Program-made: the position numbers and the translations under genes
Assembly (NCBI GenBank): GCA_016197405.1
Contig: JACPVR010000011.1
Span: 62,001-126,000 of the forward strand
Length of the DNA stretch: 64,000 nucleotides
Reading direction: 5' to 3'
Source of the DNA: Mycobacterium sp.
GTDB lineage: Bacteria; Actinomycetota; Actinomycetes; Mycobacteriales; Mycobacteriaceae
Notes under the pieces: generated by a model
The model's database searches: none
What the model saw: only the letters and a program-made list of their open reading frames with translations
What the model was told of the DNA's origin: nothing
In this document: piece after piece, positions 34,614-44,000 of the stretch
How positions within the stretch are numbered: the stretch's first letter is position 1
How the letters are laid out: each line of letters begins with the position of its first letter

Positions 34614-35906
34614 ATGAATTCGTCGACAATCTTGGGTGATGATGCGACCTCCCGAGAGGTTCGTGCTGTTCACGACCGCTTTCTGGCGGGCGAGGTCGAC
34701 GGTTCGGCCCTCAAGTCGAGTTTGGTGCGGCCCGTCGTCGCACGCAGCTGGGAACGCAGCCTCGCCAAGGGTGTCGACCCTGATTTCTGTGCCGCCGGGC
34801 AGTCGGCCGCCGCCATCAGCCTGGCCAACCTGCAGAGCACGCATCCGCTGGCGCCTGCACTCCCGGTGATCAGGCGCCTACTGGTCGACGATGCCGTCGA
34901 CAGCGGGGTCGTCGTCGCGGTCACCGCAGCCGACGGGACTCTGCTGTGGGTCGAGGGTGACAGCGCGGCGCGTCGCAGGGCCGAGCTGATGAACTTCGTT
35001 CCGGGTGCGGACTGGAGCGAGCACAGTGCCGGCACCAACGCGCCGGGTACCGCCTTGGCCCTGGACCGGGAACTGCAGATTCATGGATCGGAACACTTTT
35101 CCCGCATCGTGCAGCCGTGGAGTTGCACCGCCGCGCCGGTGCACGATCCCGACAGCGGCGCCCTGCTCGGTGCCATCGACCTCACCGGAGGCTCGCAGGT
35201 CGCCTCGTCGCAGACCTTGGCGTTGGTCCGCGCGACCGCCGTCGCCGTGGAGAATCACCTCGCGCTGCTGCGCCTGACCGGCAGCATCCCGCAGCCCGCG
35301 GCGCGGCGGCCACACCTGCTGGTGCTGGGCAAGGACCGGCCGCGCTGGGTCACCACCGACGAGTGCGGTCACCTGCGGGTGGCGCATCTGACCGGCCGGC
35401 ACGCCGACATCCTTGTGTTGCTGAGCCAGCACCCGGAGGGGTTGAGCGCCGACCACCTGGCAGTCCTGCTCGACGAGAAAGACCTGGACGTCGTCACCGT
35501 GCGCGCCGAGATGTCGCGGCTGCGCAAGGTGATCGGCGCCGAGCACGTCGCGTCGCGGCCCTACCGCCTGCTGGCGCCCATCACCACCGATGTCGGCGAG
35601 GTGTTCGACGCGCTCGATGCCGGTGACGTGGAGTCTGCGTTGTCGCGGTATCAGGGCCGGATGCTGCCGCAGTCGGTGTCACCGGCGATCGCCCGGCTGC
35701 GCATGCAACTGTCGGCGACCATGCGCGCCGCGGTGCTCGCGGAGTTCGGCAAACGTCCCGCGCTGTTGCGCCGCTGGCTGGAACTGCCCGAAGGTCGCGA
35801 CGATCGGGAAGGCTGGCAGGTGCTGCACAACAGCGCCGCCGTCGACCCGGTACGGCGCGCGCAGGCCGGCGGGCATCTGGCCGGCCTGGATTTCGAACTC
35901 GGATAG
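34614..35906 (+). CDS. GAF-domain transcriptional regulator with OmpR-like winged helix (no AAA+ domain)
   Basis: 430 residues. The N-terminus (VRPVVARSWERSLAKGVDPD) and the GAF region (70-215: LLWVEGDSAARRRAELMNFV, WSEHSAGTNAPGTAL) resemble AcoR/DhaR-type activators, but their sigma-54 AAA+ module is missing. Instead residues 255-320 look like an OmpR-type winged helix: LTGRHADILVLLSQHPEGLS, VTVRAEMSRLRKVIGAE, ASRPYRL. OmpR-type domains bind direct repeats spaced by one helix turn, which is the form of the TGCAAC repeats at three island promoters. First gene of the island; likely its activator, sensing a substrate, aldehyde or cofactor through the GAF domain. Confidence 0.82.
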   Translation: MNSSTILGDDATSREVRAVHDRFLAGEVDGSALKSSLVRPVVARSWERSLAKGVDPDFCAAGQSAAAISLANLQSTHPLAPALPVIRRLLVDDAVDSGVVVAVTAADGTLLWVEGDSAARRRAELMNFVPGADWSEHSAGTNAPGTALALDRELQIHGSEHFSRIVQPWSCTAAPVHDPDSGALLGAIDLTGGSQVASSQTLALVRATAVAVENHLALLRLTGSIPQPAARRPHLLVLGKDRPRWVTTDECGHLRVAHLTGRHADILVLLSQHPEGLSADHLAVLLDEKDLDVVTVRAEMSRLRKVIGAEHVASRPYRLLAPITTDVGEVFDALDAGDVESALSRYQGRMLPQSVSPAIARLRMQLSATMRAAVLAEFGKRPALLRRWLELPEGRDDREGWQVLHNSAAVDPVRRAQAGGHLAGLDFELG

Positions 35907-35931
35907 TCCCCGGATAGTCCCCGGATAGTCC
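35901..35931. repeat. Three 11-bp direct repeats at the end of the regulator gene
   Basis: GGATAGTCCCC begins at 35901, 35912 and 35923 (the third copy ends GGATAGTCC). The first copy contains the stop codon of the regulator. The period of one helical turn suits a protein-binding array, and it sits only 17 bases before the TGCAAC promoter of the aldehyde dehydrogenase. Slippage without function is also possible. Confidence 0.7.
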
Positions 35932-35947
35932 GTAGTCGCACCCAAGA

Positions 35948-35981
35948 TGCAACTGTGGTGCAACCCTGGGATTCCTAGTGT
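35948..35981 (+). promoter_or_regulatory. Island promoter motif in front of the aldehyde dehydrogenase
   Basis: TGCAAC at 35948-35953 and again at 35959-35964, five bases between (an 11-base period), then exactly 11 bases to TAGTGT at 35976-35981 as -10 element. The repeats cover the -35 zone, where an activator would touch polymerase. The same layout precedes the LuxR and dehydratase operons. The aldehyde dehydrogenase ATG is 55 bases after the -10. Confidence 0.65.
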
Positions 35982-36036
35982 TGGTGACGACCGACACACC
36001 TCTGGTCACATGAACGCATGAGAGGTCCCTATCAAA

Positions 36037-37560
36037 ATGACTGTTTACGCACGTCCTGGCGCTGACGGCGCGGTGATGTCCTACCTGCCGCGCTATGACA
36101 ACTACATCAACGGCGAGTGGGTCGCTCCGAGCGCCGGCCGGTACTTCGAGAACCCGACACCGGTGACGGGCGAGGTTTTCTGCGAGATCGCCCGCTCGGA
36201 CGAATCCGATATCGAAAAGGCGCTGGATGCCGCCCACGCGGCCGCTCCGGCGTGGGGTAAGACCTCGGTCGCCGACCGGGCACTGATCCTCAACAAGATC
36301 GCCGACCGCATGGAGCAGAACCTGGAGTCGCTGGCGGTCGCCGAGTCCTGGGACAACGGCAAACCGGTTCGCGAGACGCTCAACGCCGACATCCCGTTGG
36401 CCATCGACCACTTCCGCTATTTCGCGGGTGCGATCCGCGCGCAGGAAGGGTCGCTGTCGGAGATCGACGACGACACCGTGGCCTACCACTTCCACGAGCC
36501 GCTCGGTGTGGTCGGGCAGATCATCCCGTGGAACTTCCCGATCCTGATGGCGGTGTGGAAATTGGCTCCCGCCCTGGCCGCGGGCAACGCCATCGTGCTC
36601 AAACCCGCCGAGCAGACCCCGGCCTCGATTCTGTACCTGATGTCGCTGATCGGTGATCTGATCCCGGCGGGCGTCCTCAACGTCGTAAACGGGTTCGGCG
36701 TGGAGGCCGGCAAACCGCTGGCCTCGAGCAACCGGATCGCCAAGATCGCCTTCACCGGCGAGACCACCACCGGCCGGCTCATCATGCAGTACGCCAGCCA
36801 GAACCTCATCCCGGTGACGCTCGAACTCGGCGGCAAGAGTCCCAACATCTTCTTCAGCGATGTGCTCGCGGCCGCCGACGACTACCAGGACAAGGCGCTC
36901 GAAGGTTTCACGATGTTCGCCCTGAACCAGGGTGAGGTGTGCACCTGCCCGTCGCGTTCGCTCATCCAGGCCGACATCTTCGACGATTTCCTGGCGCTGG
37001 CCGCCGTCCGCACCAAGGCGGTGCGCCAGGGCGACCCGCTGGACACCGAGACCATGATCGGTGCGCAGGCCTCCAACGATCAGCTGGAGAAGATCCTGTC
37101 CTATATCGAGATCGGCAAGAGCGAAGGCGCCCAGCTGGTCACCGGCGGTGAGCGCGCGGAACTCGGCGGCGACCTCAACGGTGGCTACTACGTCGCGCCC
37201 ACGATCTTCACCGGTAACAACAAGATGCGGATCTTCCAGGAAGAGATCTTCGGGCCGGTGGTGGCGGTGACGTCGTTCACCGACTACGACGACGCGATGT
37301 CGATCGCCAACGACACCCTCTACGGGCTGGGTGCCGGGGTGTGGAGCCGAGACGGCAACACCGCATACCGCGCCGGCCGCGATATCAAGGCGGGCCGGGT
37401 CTGGACGAACTGCTATCACCAGTACCCCGCGCACGCGGCGTTCGGCGGGTACAAGCAGTCCGGTATCGGCCGCGAGAACCACAAGATGATGCTGGATCAT
37501 TACCAGCAGACCAAGAATCTGCTGGTGTCCTACAGCAACAAGGCGCAGGGTTTCTTCTGA
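36037..37560 (+). CDS. NAD-dependent aldehyde dehydrogenase (ExaC/AldA type)
   Basis: 507 residues. Oxidises an aldehyde to its acid; here probably propionaldehyde to propionate, or 3-hydroxypropionaldehyde to 3-hydroxypropionate, the products of the dehydratase in the same island. Motifs: [16 protein letters not shown] (NAD), [10 protein letters not shown] (Glu base), [11 protein letters not shown] (catalytic Cys) and [13 protein letters not shown]. It is a non-acylating enzyme, unlike PduP of enterobacteria, so a separate CoA ligase is needed; one is present at 61882. GAGAGG precedes the ATG. Confidence 0.92.
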   Translation: MTVYARPGADGAVMSYLPRYDNYINGEWVAPSAGRYFENPTPVTGEVFCEIARSDESDIEKALDAAHAAAPAWGKTSVADRALILNKIADRMEQNLESLAVAESWDNGKPVRETLNADIPLAIDHFRYFAGAIRAQEGSLSEIDDDTVAYHFHEPLGVVGQIIPWNFPILMAVWKLAPALAAGNAIVLKPAEQTPASILYLMSLIGDLIPAGVLNVVNGFGVEAGKPLASSNRIAKIAFTGETTTGRLIMQYASQNLIPVTLELGGKSPNIFFSDVLAAADDYQDKALEGFTMFALNQGEVCTCPSRSLIQADIFDDFLALAAVRTKAVRQGDPLDTETMIGAQASNDQLEKILSYIEIGKSEGAQLVTGGERAELGGDLNGGYYVAPTIFTGNNKMRIFQEEIFGPVVAVTSFTDYDDAMSIANDTLYGLGAGVWSRDGNTAYRAGRDIKAGRVWTNCYHQYPAHAAFGGYKQSGIGRENHKMMLDHYQQTKNLLVSYSNKAQGFF

Positions 37561-37579
37561 GCCCGTCGCCTGACTGATG

Positions 37580-37621
37580 ACGGCATGTCGCACCGGTAAT
37601 CCAGTGCGACATGCCGTTTGG
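37580..37621 (+). terminator. Rho-independent terminator after the aldehyde dehydrogenase
   Basis: ACGGCATGTCGCAC (37580-37593) pairs perfectly with GTGCGACATGCCGT (37604-37617) over a ten-base loop, followed by TTGG. It starts 20 bases after the stop, so glpK downstream probably has its own promoter. Confidence 0.85.
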
Positions 37622-37658
37622 TTAGATCTGCCAACCTCGAGCAAGGGAGCTTAGGTGT

Positions 37659-39179
37659 ATGTCCGCTGAATTCGTCGCCGCCATCGATCAGGGCACCACC
37701 AGCACACGGGCCATGATCTTCGATCATTCCGGCGCCGAGGTGGGCAGGCACCAGCTCGAGCACGAGCAGATCCTGCCGCAACCCGGCTGGGTTGAACACA
37801 ACCCGGTGGAGATCTGGGAACGCACCGCTTCGGTCCTGCAGACGGTGTTGAACAGGACGGGCCTGCAATCCAGCGATGTGGCGGCCCTGGGCATCACCAA
37901 TCAGCGCGAGACCGCGCTGGTGTGGGATCGGCGCACCGGCCGGCCCTACTACAACGCGATCGTCTGGCAGGACACCCGCACCGATCGCATTGCATCGGCA
38001 TTGGATCGCGACGGCCGCGGCGACGTGATCCGCCAAAAGGCCGGATTGCCGCCCGCGACGTACTTTTCGGGCGGCAAGGTGCAATGGATCCTGGAGAATG
38101 TCGACGGGGTGCGCGAAGCCGCCGAACGCGGTGACGCCATATTCGGCACCGCCGATTCCTGGGTGGTCTGGAATCTGACCGGTGGCCCGCGCGGCGGTGT
38201 GCACGTCACCGACGTCACCAACGCCAGCCGCACCATGCTGATGGATCTGGAGACCCTGGACTGGGACGACGAACTGCTGTCGTTCTTCTCGATTCCGCGG
38301 CAGATGCTGCCGAAGATCGTGTCGTCCTCTTCGCCGGAGCCCTACGGCACCACCCGCGGTGACGGGCCGATGGCCGGGGACATTCCCGTCACCGGGATCC
38401 TGGGCGACCAGCAGGCCGCCATGGTCGGGCAGGTGTGCCTGTCGGCCGGCGAGGCCAAGAACACCTACGGCACCGGAAACTTCCTGTTGCTCAACACCGG
38501 TGAGAAGATCGTGCGTTCGAAGAACGGTCTGCTCACCACGGTGTGCTACCGGTTCGGCGACGCCAAACCGGTTTACGCCCTTGAAGGTTCGATCGCGGTG
38601 ACCGGATCGGCGATCCAGTGGCTGCGCGACCAGCTCGGCATCATCAGCGGTGCGGCGCAGAGTGAGGCGCTGGCCCGGCAGGTGCCCGACAACGGCGGGG
38701 TGTACTTCGTGCCCGCGTTCTCCGGATTGTTCGCGCCGTACTGGCGTTCGGACGCCCGCGGGGCCATCGTGGGATTGTCGCGGTTCAACACCAATGCGCA
38801 TCTGGCGCGCGCCGCGCTCGAGGCCATCTGCTATCAGAGCCGCGATGTCGTCGACGCGATGGAAGCCGACTCCGGGGTGCATCTGGAAGTGCTCAAGGTC
38901 GACGGCGGGATCACCGTCAACGATCTCTGCATGCAGATCCAGTCCGATGTGGTCGGTGTCGACGTCGTCAAACCTGTTGTCGCGGAGACGACTGCGCTGG
39001 GGGCGGCCTATGCGGCCGGACTGGGCGTCGGGTTCTGGAGCGACCCGGAAGAACTTCGCGCCAACTGGCAGGAAGACAAGCGGTGGACACCGCAGTGGAC
39101 CGAAGAACAGCGCGCCGAAGGCTATGCGGGTTGGCAGAAGGCGGTATCGCGCACCCTGGATTGGGTCGACGTCTCCTAG
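37659..39179 (+). CDS. glpK: Glycerol kinase
   Basis: 506 residues of the FGGY family: [68 protein letters not shown] and [10 protein letters not shown]. Phosphorylates glycerol to glycerol 3-phosphate. Its place between the aldehyde dehydrogenase and cobalamin genes, with an aquaglyceroporin nearby, ties the island to glycerol as well as to propanediol. One base separates its stop from the nucleosidase. Confidence 0.96.
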   Translation: MSAEFVAAIDQGTTSTRAMIFDHSGAEVGRHQLEHEQILPQPGWVEHNPVEIWERTASVLQTVLNRTGLQSSDVAALGITNQRETALVWDRRTGRPYYNAIVWQDTRTDRIASALDRDGRGDVIRQKAGLPPATYFSGGKVQWILENVDGVREAAERGDAIFGTADSWVVWNLTGGPRGGVHVTDVTNASRTMLMDLETLDWDDELLSFFSIPRQMLPKIVSSSSPEPYGTTRGDGPMAGDIPVTGILGDQQAAMVGQVCLSAGEAKNTYGTGNFLLLNTGEKIVRSKNGLLTTVCYRFGDAKPVYALEGSIAVTGSAIQWLRDQLGIISGAAQSEALARQVPDNGGVYFVPAFSGLFAPYWRSDARGAIVGLSRFNTNAHLARAALEAICYQSRDVVDAMEADSGVHLEVLKVDGGITVNDLCMQIQSDVVGVDVVKPVVAETTALGAAYAAGLGVGFWSDPEELRANWQEDKRWTPQWTEEQRAEGYAGWQKAVSRTLDWVDVS

Positions 39180-39180
39180 C

Positions 39181-39933
39181 ATGACGATCGGGCTCATCTG
39201 TGCGATACCGCAGGAGCTTGCGCACCTCAGCGATTGCCTCACCGCGGTCCACACCACCACCGTCGCCCACGCGCAGTTCACCGAGGGCACGCTCGACGGG
39301 CACCGCGTCGTGCTGGTGGGCAGCGGTATGGGCAAGGTCAACGCGGCACTGGTGACGACGGTGCTGCTGGACCGATTCGGTTGCCGCGCTGTGGTTTTCT
39401 CCGGCGTGGCCGGCGGACTGGACCCCGCGCTGGCCATCGGCGATGTCGTCGTCGCCGACCATGTGGTGCAGTGGGACGCCGGCGTGATGGAGAACGAACG
39501 CCTGACGGTCTATCAACCGGGATATGTCCCGACCATCAAGCCGACGCAGCAGCTCGGCTATCCGATGGACGGCGCGCTGTTGGCACGGGTGGCCCAACGC
39601 CTCGACGGTATCGCGCTGCCGGCGCTGTCCCGGGCGGCCGGCGGCCAGGACCGGCCACCGACGATCACTTACGCCACGGTGCTCAGCGGTGATGCCTACC
39701 TGCACTGCGAGCTGACCCGCGAGCGGTTGCACACCGAGTTGGGCGGATCGGCGATCGAGATGGAGGGCGGTGCCGTCGCCCAGGCGTGTGAGGCCTTCGG
39801 GGTGCCATGGCTGGTGGTCCGGGCCCTGTCGGATCTGGCGGGCCGGGATGCCCAATTGGATTTCTCCGCTTTCGTCGACGGAGTCGCCGCGATCTCTGCG
39901 GGTATCGTGCGCCGCGTTCTCGATGCCGTCTGA
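39181..39933 (+). CDS. MTA/SAH nucleosidase-like purine nucleosidase
   Basis: 250 residues: [49 protein letters not shown], and [19 protein letters not shown] with VRALSDLA, the active-site set of the Pfs/MTAN family. Splits 5'-methylthioadenosine, S-adenosylhomocysteine and often 5'-deoxyadenosine. The last is released when adenosyl-B12 enzymes are inactivated, and S-adenosylhomocysteine when cobalamin methylases act, so it may be a clean-up enzyme for this island. Its last 11 bases overlap cobC. Confidence 0.85.
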   Translation: MTIGLICAIPQELAHLSDCLTAVHTTTVAHAQFTEGTLDGHRVVLVGSGMGKVNAALVTTVLLDRFGCRAVVFSGVAGGLDPALAIGDVVVADHVVQWDAGVMENERLTVYQPGYVPTIKPTQQLGYPMDGALLARVAQRLDGIALPALSRAAGGQDRPPTITYATVLSGDAYLHCELTRERLHTELGGSAIEMEGGAVAQACEAFGVPWLVVRALSDLAGRDAQLDFSAFVDGVAAISAGIVRRVLDAV

Positions 39934-40939
39934 GGTCGGGGCCCGCTACCACGGCGACGAGGCGGCTGAACCGGGGCTGCTGGACTTCGCCGTCAACGTT
40001 CGTGCCGCCGCACCGCCGCCCTGGTTGGTCGAACGGTTGGCCACGCGGCTCGTCGACCTCGGACGCTATCCGGGCGGGATCGACGAGCGGTCGGCTGTCG
40101 CGGCGGTCGCCGAAAGACACGGCCGTGCCGCTGCCGATGTGGCGATACTGGCAGGTGCCGCTGAAGGATTCGCGCTACTGGTCAATCTGCGACCCAAGAA
40201 GGTCGCGTTGGTGGCACCGTCGTTCACGGAGCCGGACACGGTGCTCTCGGGTGCGGGTATCGAATGCGTGCATGTCGTTCTGCCTGCGCCGTTCGTGCTG
40301 GCCGGAGCTCGCGTGCCCGAGGACAGCGATATGGTCATCGTCGGCAATCCCACCAACCCGACGGCTGTGCTGCATCCGCGCGAGCAGATTCTCGCGCTGC
40401 GCCGGCCCGGCCGGATCCTGGTGGTCGACGAAGCGTTCGCCGATGCCGTTCCCGGTGAACCCGAATCGGTTGCGGGGGAGGCGCTACCCGATGTCCTGGT
40501 GTTACGCAGTCTCACCAAGACGTGGGCGCTGGCCGGGCTTCGGGTCGGATACGCGTTGGGGTCCCCTGAGGTTCTGGCCCGGCTGACGTCACTGCGTGCC
40601 CACTGGCCGATCGGCACTCTGCAGTTGGAGGCCGTCGCGGCATGCTGTGCGCCGGACGCGGTCGAGCAGGCCCGCCAGGGTGCCGAAAAGCTGGCCCGGC
40701 TCCGAGCGGAGATGGTCGCCGGGTTGCGCGTCGCCGGCTTCCCCGTATCGGAGGGAACCGCCCCGTTCGTACTCTTCGGCGTCCCCGATCCGGACGGTGT
40801 GCGAAAGAAGCTTCGCGACAACGGCATTGCCATACGCCGGTGCGATACCTTCGTGGGGCTGCCCGAGGGCTACCTGCGTGCCGCCGTACGGCCGGAATGG
40901 CCGGTGCTCATCGATGCGCTCGTCGCGGCCACCCGCTGA
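39923..40939 (+). CDS. cobC: CobC/CobD-like aminotransferase (threonine-phosphate decarboxylase type)
   Basis: 338 residues, PLP fold-I enzyme: [52 protein letters not shown] and [20 protein letters not shown] (Lys of the Schiff base in TKTW). Related to histidinol-phosphate aminotransferases; in cobalamin synthesis it yields (R)-1-amino-2-propanol phosphate for the nucleotide loop. M. tuberculosis counterpart is Rv2231c. ATG 39923 overlaps the nucleosidase end. Convergent with the GlcG-like gene one base away. Confidence 0.85.
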   Translation: MPSEVGARYHGDEAAEPGLLDFAVNVRAAAPPPWLVERLATRLVDLGRYPGGIDERSAVAAVAERHGRAAADVAILAGAAEGFALLVNLRPKKVALVAPSFTEPDTVLSGAGIECVHVVLPAPFVLAGARVPEDSDMVIVGNPTNPTAVLHPREQILALRRPGRILVVDEAFADAVPGEPESVAGEALPDVLVLRSLTKTWALAGLRVGYALGSPEVLARLTSLRAHWPIGTLQLEAVAACCAPDAVEQARQGAEKLARLRAEMVAGLRVAGFPVSEGTAPFVLFGVPDPDGVRKKLRDNGIAIRRCDTFVGLPEGYLRAAVRPEWPVLIDALVAATR

Positions 40940-40940
40940 G

Positions 40941-41339
40941 TCACAGCGCCGCTCTGCCCGCCTCGGCCACCGACACGTCCTGCTCGACACTGCCCGCGCT
41001 CACACCGATGGCGCCGATCACCACATCGTCCACGGTGAGCAGCACCCCGCCGCCGAACACCACCAGGCCGCCGGAGGTGTGCTCCAGACCGAACAGCTCC
41101 GCACCCGGCTGGACCAGATCCATCAGCGCACTGGTGGGGAGGTTCATCAGGATCGAGGTGCGTGCCTTGCGGATCGAGATGTCGATACTCGCTTTGATGG
41201 CGCCGTCCATGCGCGCGAATGCCACCAGGTGGCCGCCGTCGTCGACTACCGCGATGTTCATCGGCTGACCGATCGCATCAGCCTTGGCGACCGCGGCCTC
41301 GATAACCGACTGTGCCTTGGACAAGGGCATGGATGTCAT
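40941..41339 (-). CDS. GlcG/HbpS-family protein (PduO C-terminal-type domain)
   Basis: 132 residues: LSKAQSVIEAAVAKADAIGQ, NIAVVDDGGHLVAFARMDGA, SIDISIRKARTS, and the Gly-rich end GGVLLTVDDVVIGAIGVSAG. This domain forms the C-terminal half of Salmonella PduO, where it binds haem or corrinoid, and also occurs alone as GlcG/HbpS. Here the adenosyltransferase half is the separate gene at 42393. GAAAGG precedes ATG 41339. Divergent from glpF. Confidence 0.85.
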   Translation of the reverse strand: MTSMPLSKAQSVIEAAVAKADAIGQPMNIAVVDDGGHLVAFARMDGAIKASIDISIRKARTSILMNLPTSALMDLVQPGAELFGLEHTSGGLVVFGGGVLLTVDDVVIGAIGVSAGSVEQDVSVAEAGRAAL

Positions 41340-41650
41340 GACAGACCTTTCGAAGCGATTTGCTTGCAGCGCATTTGGGCATCTGCGCCAATGGCATTGA
41401 GCGCGCGCAGCGCCGCCTGATCGTAACCCGTGGCAGATCGGGGCGGCAGTCTTTCGCCGCCGCGCGGCGGACAAACCCAGAACCCTAGCCAAAAGCTCAG
41501 GCATTGAGGCAGTAAGTGGTTGGGAGATCGAAGATATCGACCGTATTCACCGGCGATGTCGAAAGATCATCCGTACACCCGATTGCGTTCTTGCCGGGTG
41601 AAGTCTGAGTCCGTTCAGCGGTGAGCGGTCGTCATGAAAGGTTACGGTCT
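41340..41650. promoter_or_regulatory. Divergent control region between the GlcG-like gene and glpF
   Basis: 311 bases with no gene. It holds a perfect 14-bp palindrome, CCGCCGCGCGGCGG at 41457-41470, and AT-richer stretches near 41500-41590 that may hold the glpF promoter. The TGCAAC pair found at the other island promoters was not found here. No cobalamin riboswitch core was seen either. Confidence 0.4.
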
Positions 41651-42361
41651 GTGTCGAATATCGACATCTTCATGTGGGAGTTCATCGGTACCGCGATTCT
41701 GTGTTTGATCGGCAACGGATCGGTGTGTGCGGTTGTCCTGAAGAACTCGTTCTCCCATGGTGGTGGCGGAGATTGGCTGGTCATCGTCCTCGGCTGGGGC
41801 TTCGGTGTCTTCACCGCCGCCAGCATCGCCAGTCCGTCCGGGGCACATATCAATCCCGCGGTCACGCTGGCCGTCGCCATCAACGGTGGTATCCCGTGGT
41901 CGAGCGTGCCGGTCTACTTCGCCGGCCAGCTGCTGGGCGGCATCGTCGGCGCAACATTGTGCTGGGCGGCCTTCAAGCTCCAGTTCGACAAGATGGAGGA
42001 CAACAGCGGAACCCGCGGCATCTTCTGCACCTCGCCCGCGGTGCGCAACATTCCGTGGAACATCATCACCGAGATCATCGCCACGTTCGTGCTGATCCTG
42101 TGGATCCTGACCAACCCGGAGATCAACAACACGCTCGGCTATGCAGCCGTCACGTTCGTCATCATGGCGATCGGTTTCGGTCTGGGCGGCCCGACCGGCT
42201 ATGCCATCAACCCGGCCCGGGACCTCGGTCCGCGGATTGCCTACGCAATCCTGCCGATCCGGGGCAAGGCGGATGCTGATTGGTCCTATTCCTGGGTACC
42301 GGTGGTGGCCCCGCTGATCGGCTCGGCTCTGGCCGCCGGACTTGCATTGGCACTGGTATGA
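41651..42361 (+). CDS. glpF: Aquaglyceroporin (glycerol/diol facilitator)
   Basis: 236 residues, six membrane helices and both NPA loops: GAHINPAVTLAV and GYAINPARDLGPR. The Asp after the second NPAR marks the glycerol-conducting branch. Would admit glycerol and probably 1,2-propanediol for the dehydratase and glycerol kinase. GTG 41651 is the start, with GAAAGG upstream. Followed 31 bases later by pduO, so probably co-transcribed. Confidence 0.92.
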   Translation: MSNIDIFMWEFIGTAILCLIGNGSVCAVVLKNSFSHGGGGDWLVIVLGWGFGVFTAASIASPSGAHINPAVTLAVAINGGIPWSSVPVYFAGQLLGGIVGATLCWAAFKLQFDKMEDNSGTRGIFCTSPAVRNIPWNIITEIIATFVLILWILTNPEINNTLGYAAVTFVIMAIGFGLGGPTGYAINPARDLGPRIAYAILPIRGKADADWSYSWVPVVAPLIGSALAAGLALALV

Positions 42362-42392
42362 GGCTGCTCGCGCGCCTCTGGAATGGGGGAAC

Positions 42393-43001
42393 ATGGCTGT
42401 TCATCTGACCCGTATCTACACCCGGACCGGTGACGCCGGTACGACTGCGCTCGGCGACATGTCCCGTGTCCCGAAAGCCGATGTCCGCGTTGGGGCTTAC
42501 GCGGACTGTGATGAGACCAACGCGGTCCTCGGTGTGGTGTTGGCCTGCACCGAACCGAGCGAGCGGACCGCCGCGGTGCTGCAAATCATCCAGAACGATC
42601 TGTTCGACGTGGGCGCCGACCTGTGTACACCGATTGTCGAGAACCCGGAATACCAACCGCTGCGCGTCACCGAGGACCAGGTCACCCAGTTGGAACAGTG
42701 GTGCGACGAATTCAACGCCGGGCTACCCAAACTGTCGAGTTTCATCCTGCCCGGCGGCACCGCGGCCGCCGCCCATCTGCATCACGCGCGCACAGTGGCC
42801 CGGCGCGCCGAACGCAGCGCGTGGTGCCTGGTCGAGCACGCCGAGGTGAACGACTGCGCCTTGCGATATCTCAACCGGCTCTCGGACCTGTTGTTCATCC
42901 TGGCGCGCTATGAGAACCCCGATGGCGACGTGCTGTGGCGGCCCGGCGGGGAGCGCGGCGCGCAGCATTCGACCGAATCGGCACCGAAAGGAGAGTCATG
43001 A
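42393..43001 (+). CDS. pduO: PduO-type cob(I)alamin adenosyltransferase
   Basis: 202 residues: YTRTGDAGTTALGDMSRVPK (ATP binding), VGAYADCDETNAVLG, ARTVARRAERSAW and YLNRLSDLLFILARYEN. Transfers adenosyl from ATP to cob(I)alamin to make the coenzyme for the dehydratase. It has only the catalytic domain. GGGGGA precedes the ATG; its stop overlaps the next start (ATGA). A second, unrelated adenosyltransferase (cobO) is at 60658. Confidence 0.93.
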   Translation: MAVHLTRIYTRTGDAGTTALGDMSRVPKADVRVGAYADCDETNAVLGVVLACTEPSERTAAVLQIIQNDLFDVGADLCTPIVENPEYQPLRVTEDQVTQLEQWCDEFNAGLPKLSSFILPGGTAAAAHLHHARTVARRAERSAWCLVEHAEVNDCALRYLNRLSDLLFILARYENPDGDVLWRPGGERGAQHSTESAPKGES

Positions 43002-43432
43002 GCACCCGGACTTCAACCGTGGAGTGGTCCGGTTCCCTGGTTCGGGGGACCGGGTCGATAACGTTGCCTTCCTCCAAGCAGCGGACTTTCGAGTATTCAC
43101 TGCAAACACGGGCAGCTGACGTGGCATCAGGCACCTCGCCCGAGGAGCTGCTCGCCGCAGCCTATGCCTCGTGTTACGCAATGCAGCTCTCGGCATTGCT
43201 GGACCCGGGACCCGACGAGAACCCGCGGTTGCACGTGGAGGTGGCAGTGACGCAAGGGGGACCCGAGGTGGACTTCGGAATCGCCCGTATCGCTCTGCGG
43301 GTACGCGGGACCGATATCGAGTTGCCGGCCGCCCGGTTCGACGAGCTCGCGCACGACGCATCGAGGCTCTGTCCGATCGGTCGGGCGCTGTCGGCAGTGC
43401 CCGTCTCGGTCGAAGCCGGTTTCAGCGGCTGA
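42998..43432 (+). CDS. OsmC-family thiol peroxidase-like protein
   Basis: 144 residues: GTSPEELLAAAYASCYAMQLS (first Cys) and ASRLCPIGRALS (second Cys), the redox pair of OsmC/Ohr proteins, which reduce organic hydroperoxides. AAAGGAGAG precedes the ATG, which overlaps the pduO stop. May protect reduced corrinoid chemistry from oxidants, by context only. Confidence 0.85.
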   Translation: MSTRTSTVEWSGSLVRGTGSITLPSSKQRTFEYSLQTRAADVASGTSPEELLAAAYASCYAMQLSALLDPGPDENPRLHVEVAVTQGGPEVDFGIARIALRVRGTDIELPAARFDELAHDASRLCPIGRALSAVPVSVEAGFSG

Positions 43433-43442
43433 GTTTCGAGCG

Positions 43443-44000
43443 CTATCGGCCCAGGACGCGCGACGCCGCCCTGCGGTCGATACGCACGCAGATCACCGCG
43501 CCGTTGGGCACCGCTGAACCGGTATCCCAACCTCGGCTCGTCGCATCCCGTGCGCACAGCAGATCCAACGTGGCGCACACGATGTCGCCGTGGGTGACCA
43601 GCACCGTCGGTACCGACGATTCCATGACGTCGGCGAGCAGGGTGCAGATACGCGGCTGCGGATCTTCCAGGCGCCGCGGAACGGATCGTTGTGAGGACAC
43701 CGGTCGCTGGTGATCGCCCCAGCCGCGCTCCCGGAGCCGGCTGTCGACAACCGGCTCCGCGCCGGTGACGGTGGCGATCGCCTGTGCGGTCTGTGTCGCG
43801 CGAACGGCATCCGAGGTGACGATTCTTCGAACACCTTTGCCCTGCAGTTGATATCCGGCCGCATAGGCCTGGGCGATGCCACGCGCGGTCAACGGGGGGT
43901 GGGCGATCTGTCGCTGCATGCGTCCCAACGCATTCCACGTTGATTCGCCGTGCCGAACCAGCCACAGAACGTGCCGGGAACCTCCGGCGACGAGTTCCAC
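43443..44000 (-). CDS. Histidine phosphatase-family protein, possible alpha-ribazole phosphatase
   Basis: 185 residues: LWLVRHGESTWNALG (catalytic RHG), PPLTARGIAQA, ERGWGDHQ and TVLVTHGDIV (second His). In the cobalamin pathway a phosphatase of this kind removes the 5'-phosphate of alpha-ribazole. Last gene of the luxR-bluB-cobA operon; its GTG overlaps the cobA stop by one base, which supports that role, but the family is broad. Confidence 0.75.
   Translation of the reverse strand: MELVAGGSRHVLWLVRHGESTWNALGRMQRQIAHPPLTARGIAQAYAAGYQLQGKGVRRIVTSDAVRATQTAQAIATVTGAEPVVDSRLRERGWGDHQRPVSSQRSVPRRLEDPQPRICTLLADVMESSVPTVLVTHGDIVCATLDLLCARDATSRGWDTGSAVPNGAVICVRIDRRAASRVLGR

Noticed and set aside
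35581..39437. Very long minus-strand open frames opposite the aldehyde dehydrogenase and glpK (over 600 codons each)
   Set aside because: Compositional shadows; both plus-strand proteins have full active sites.
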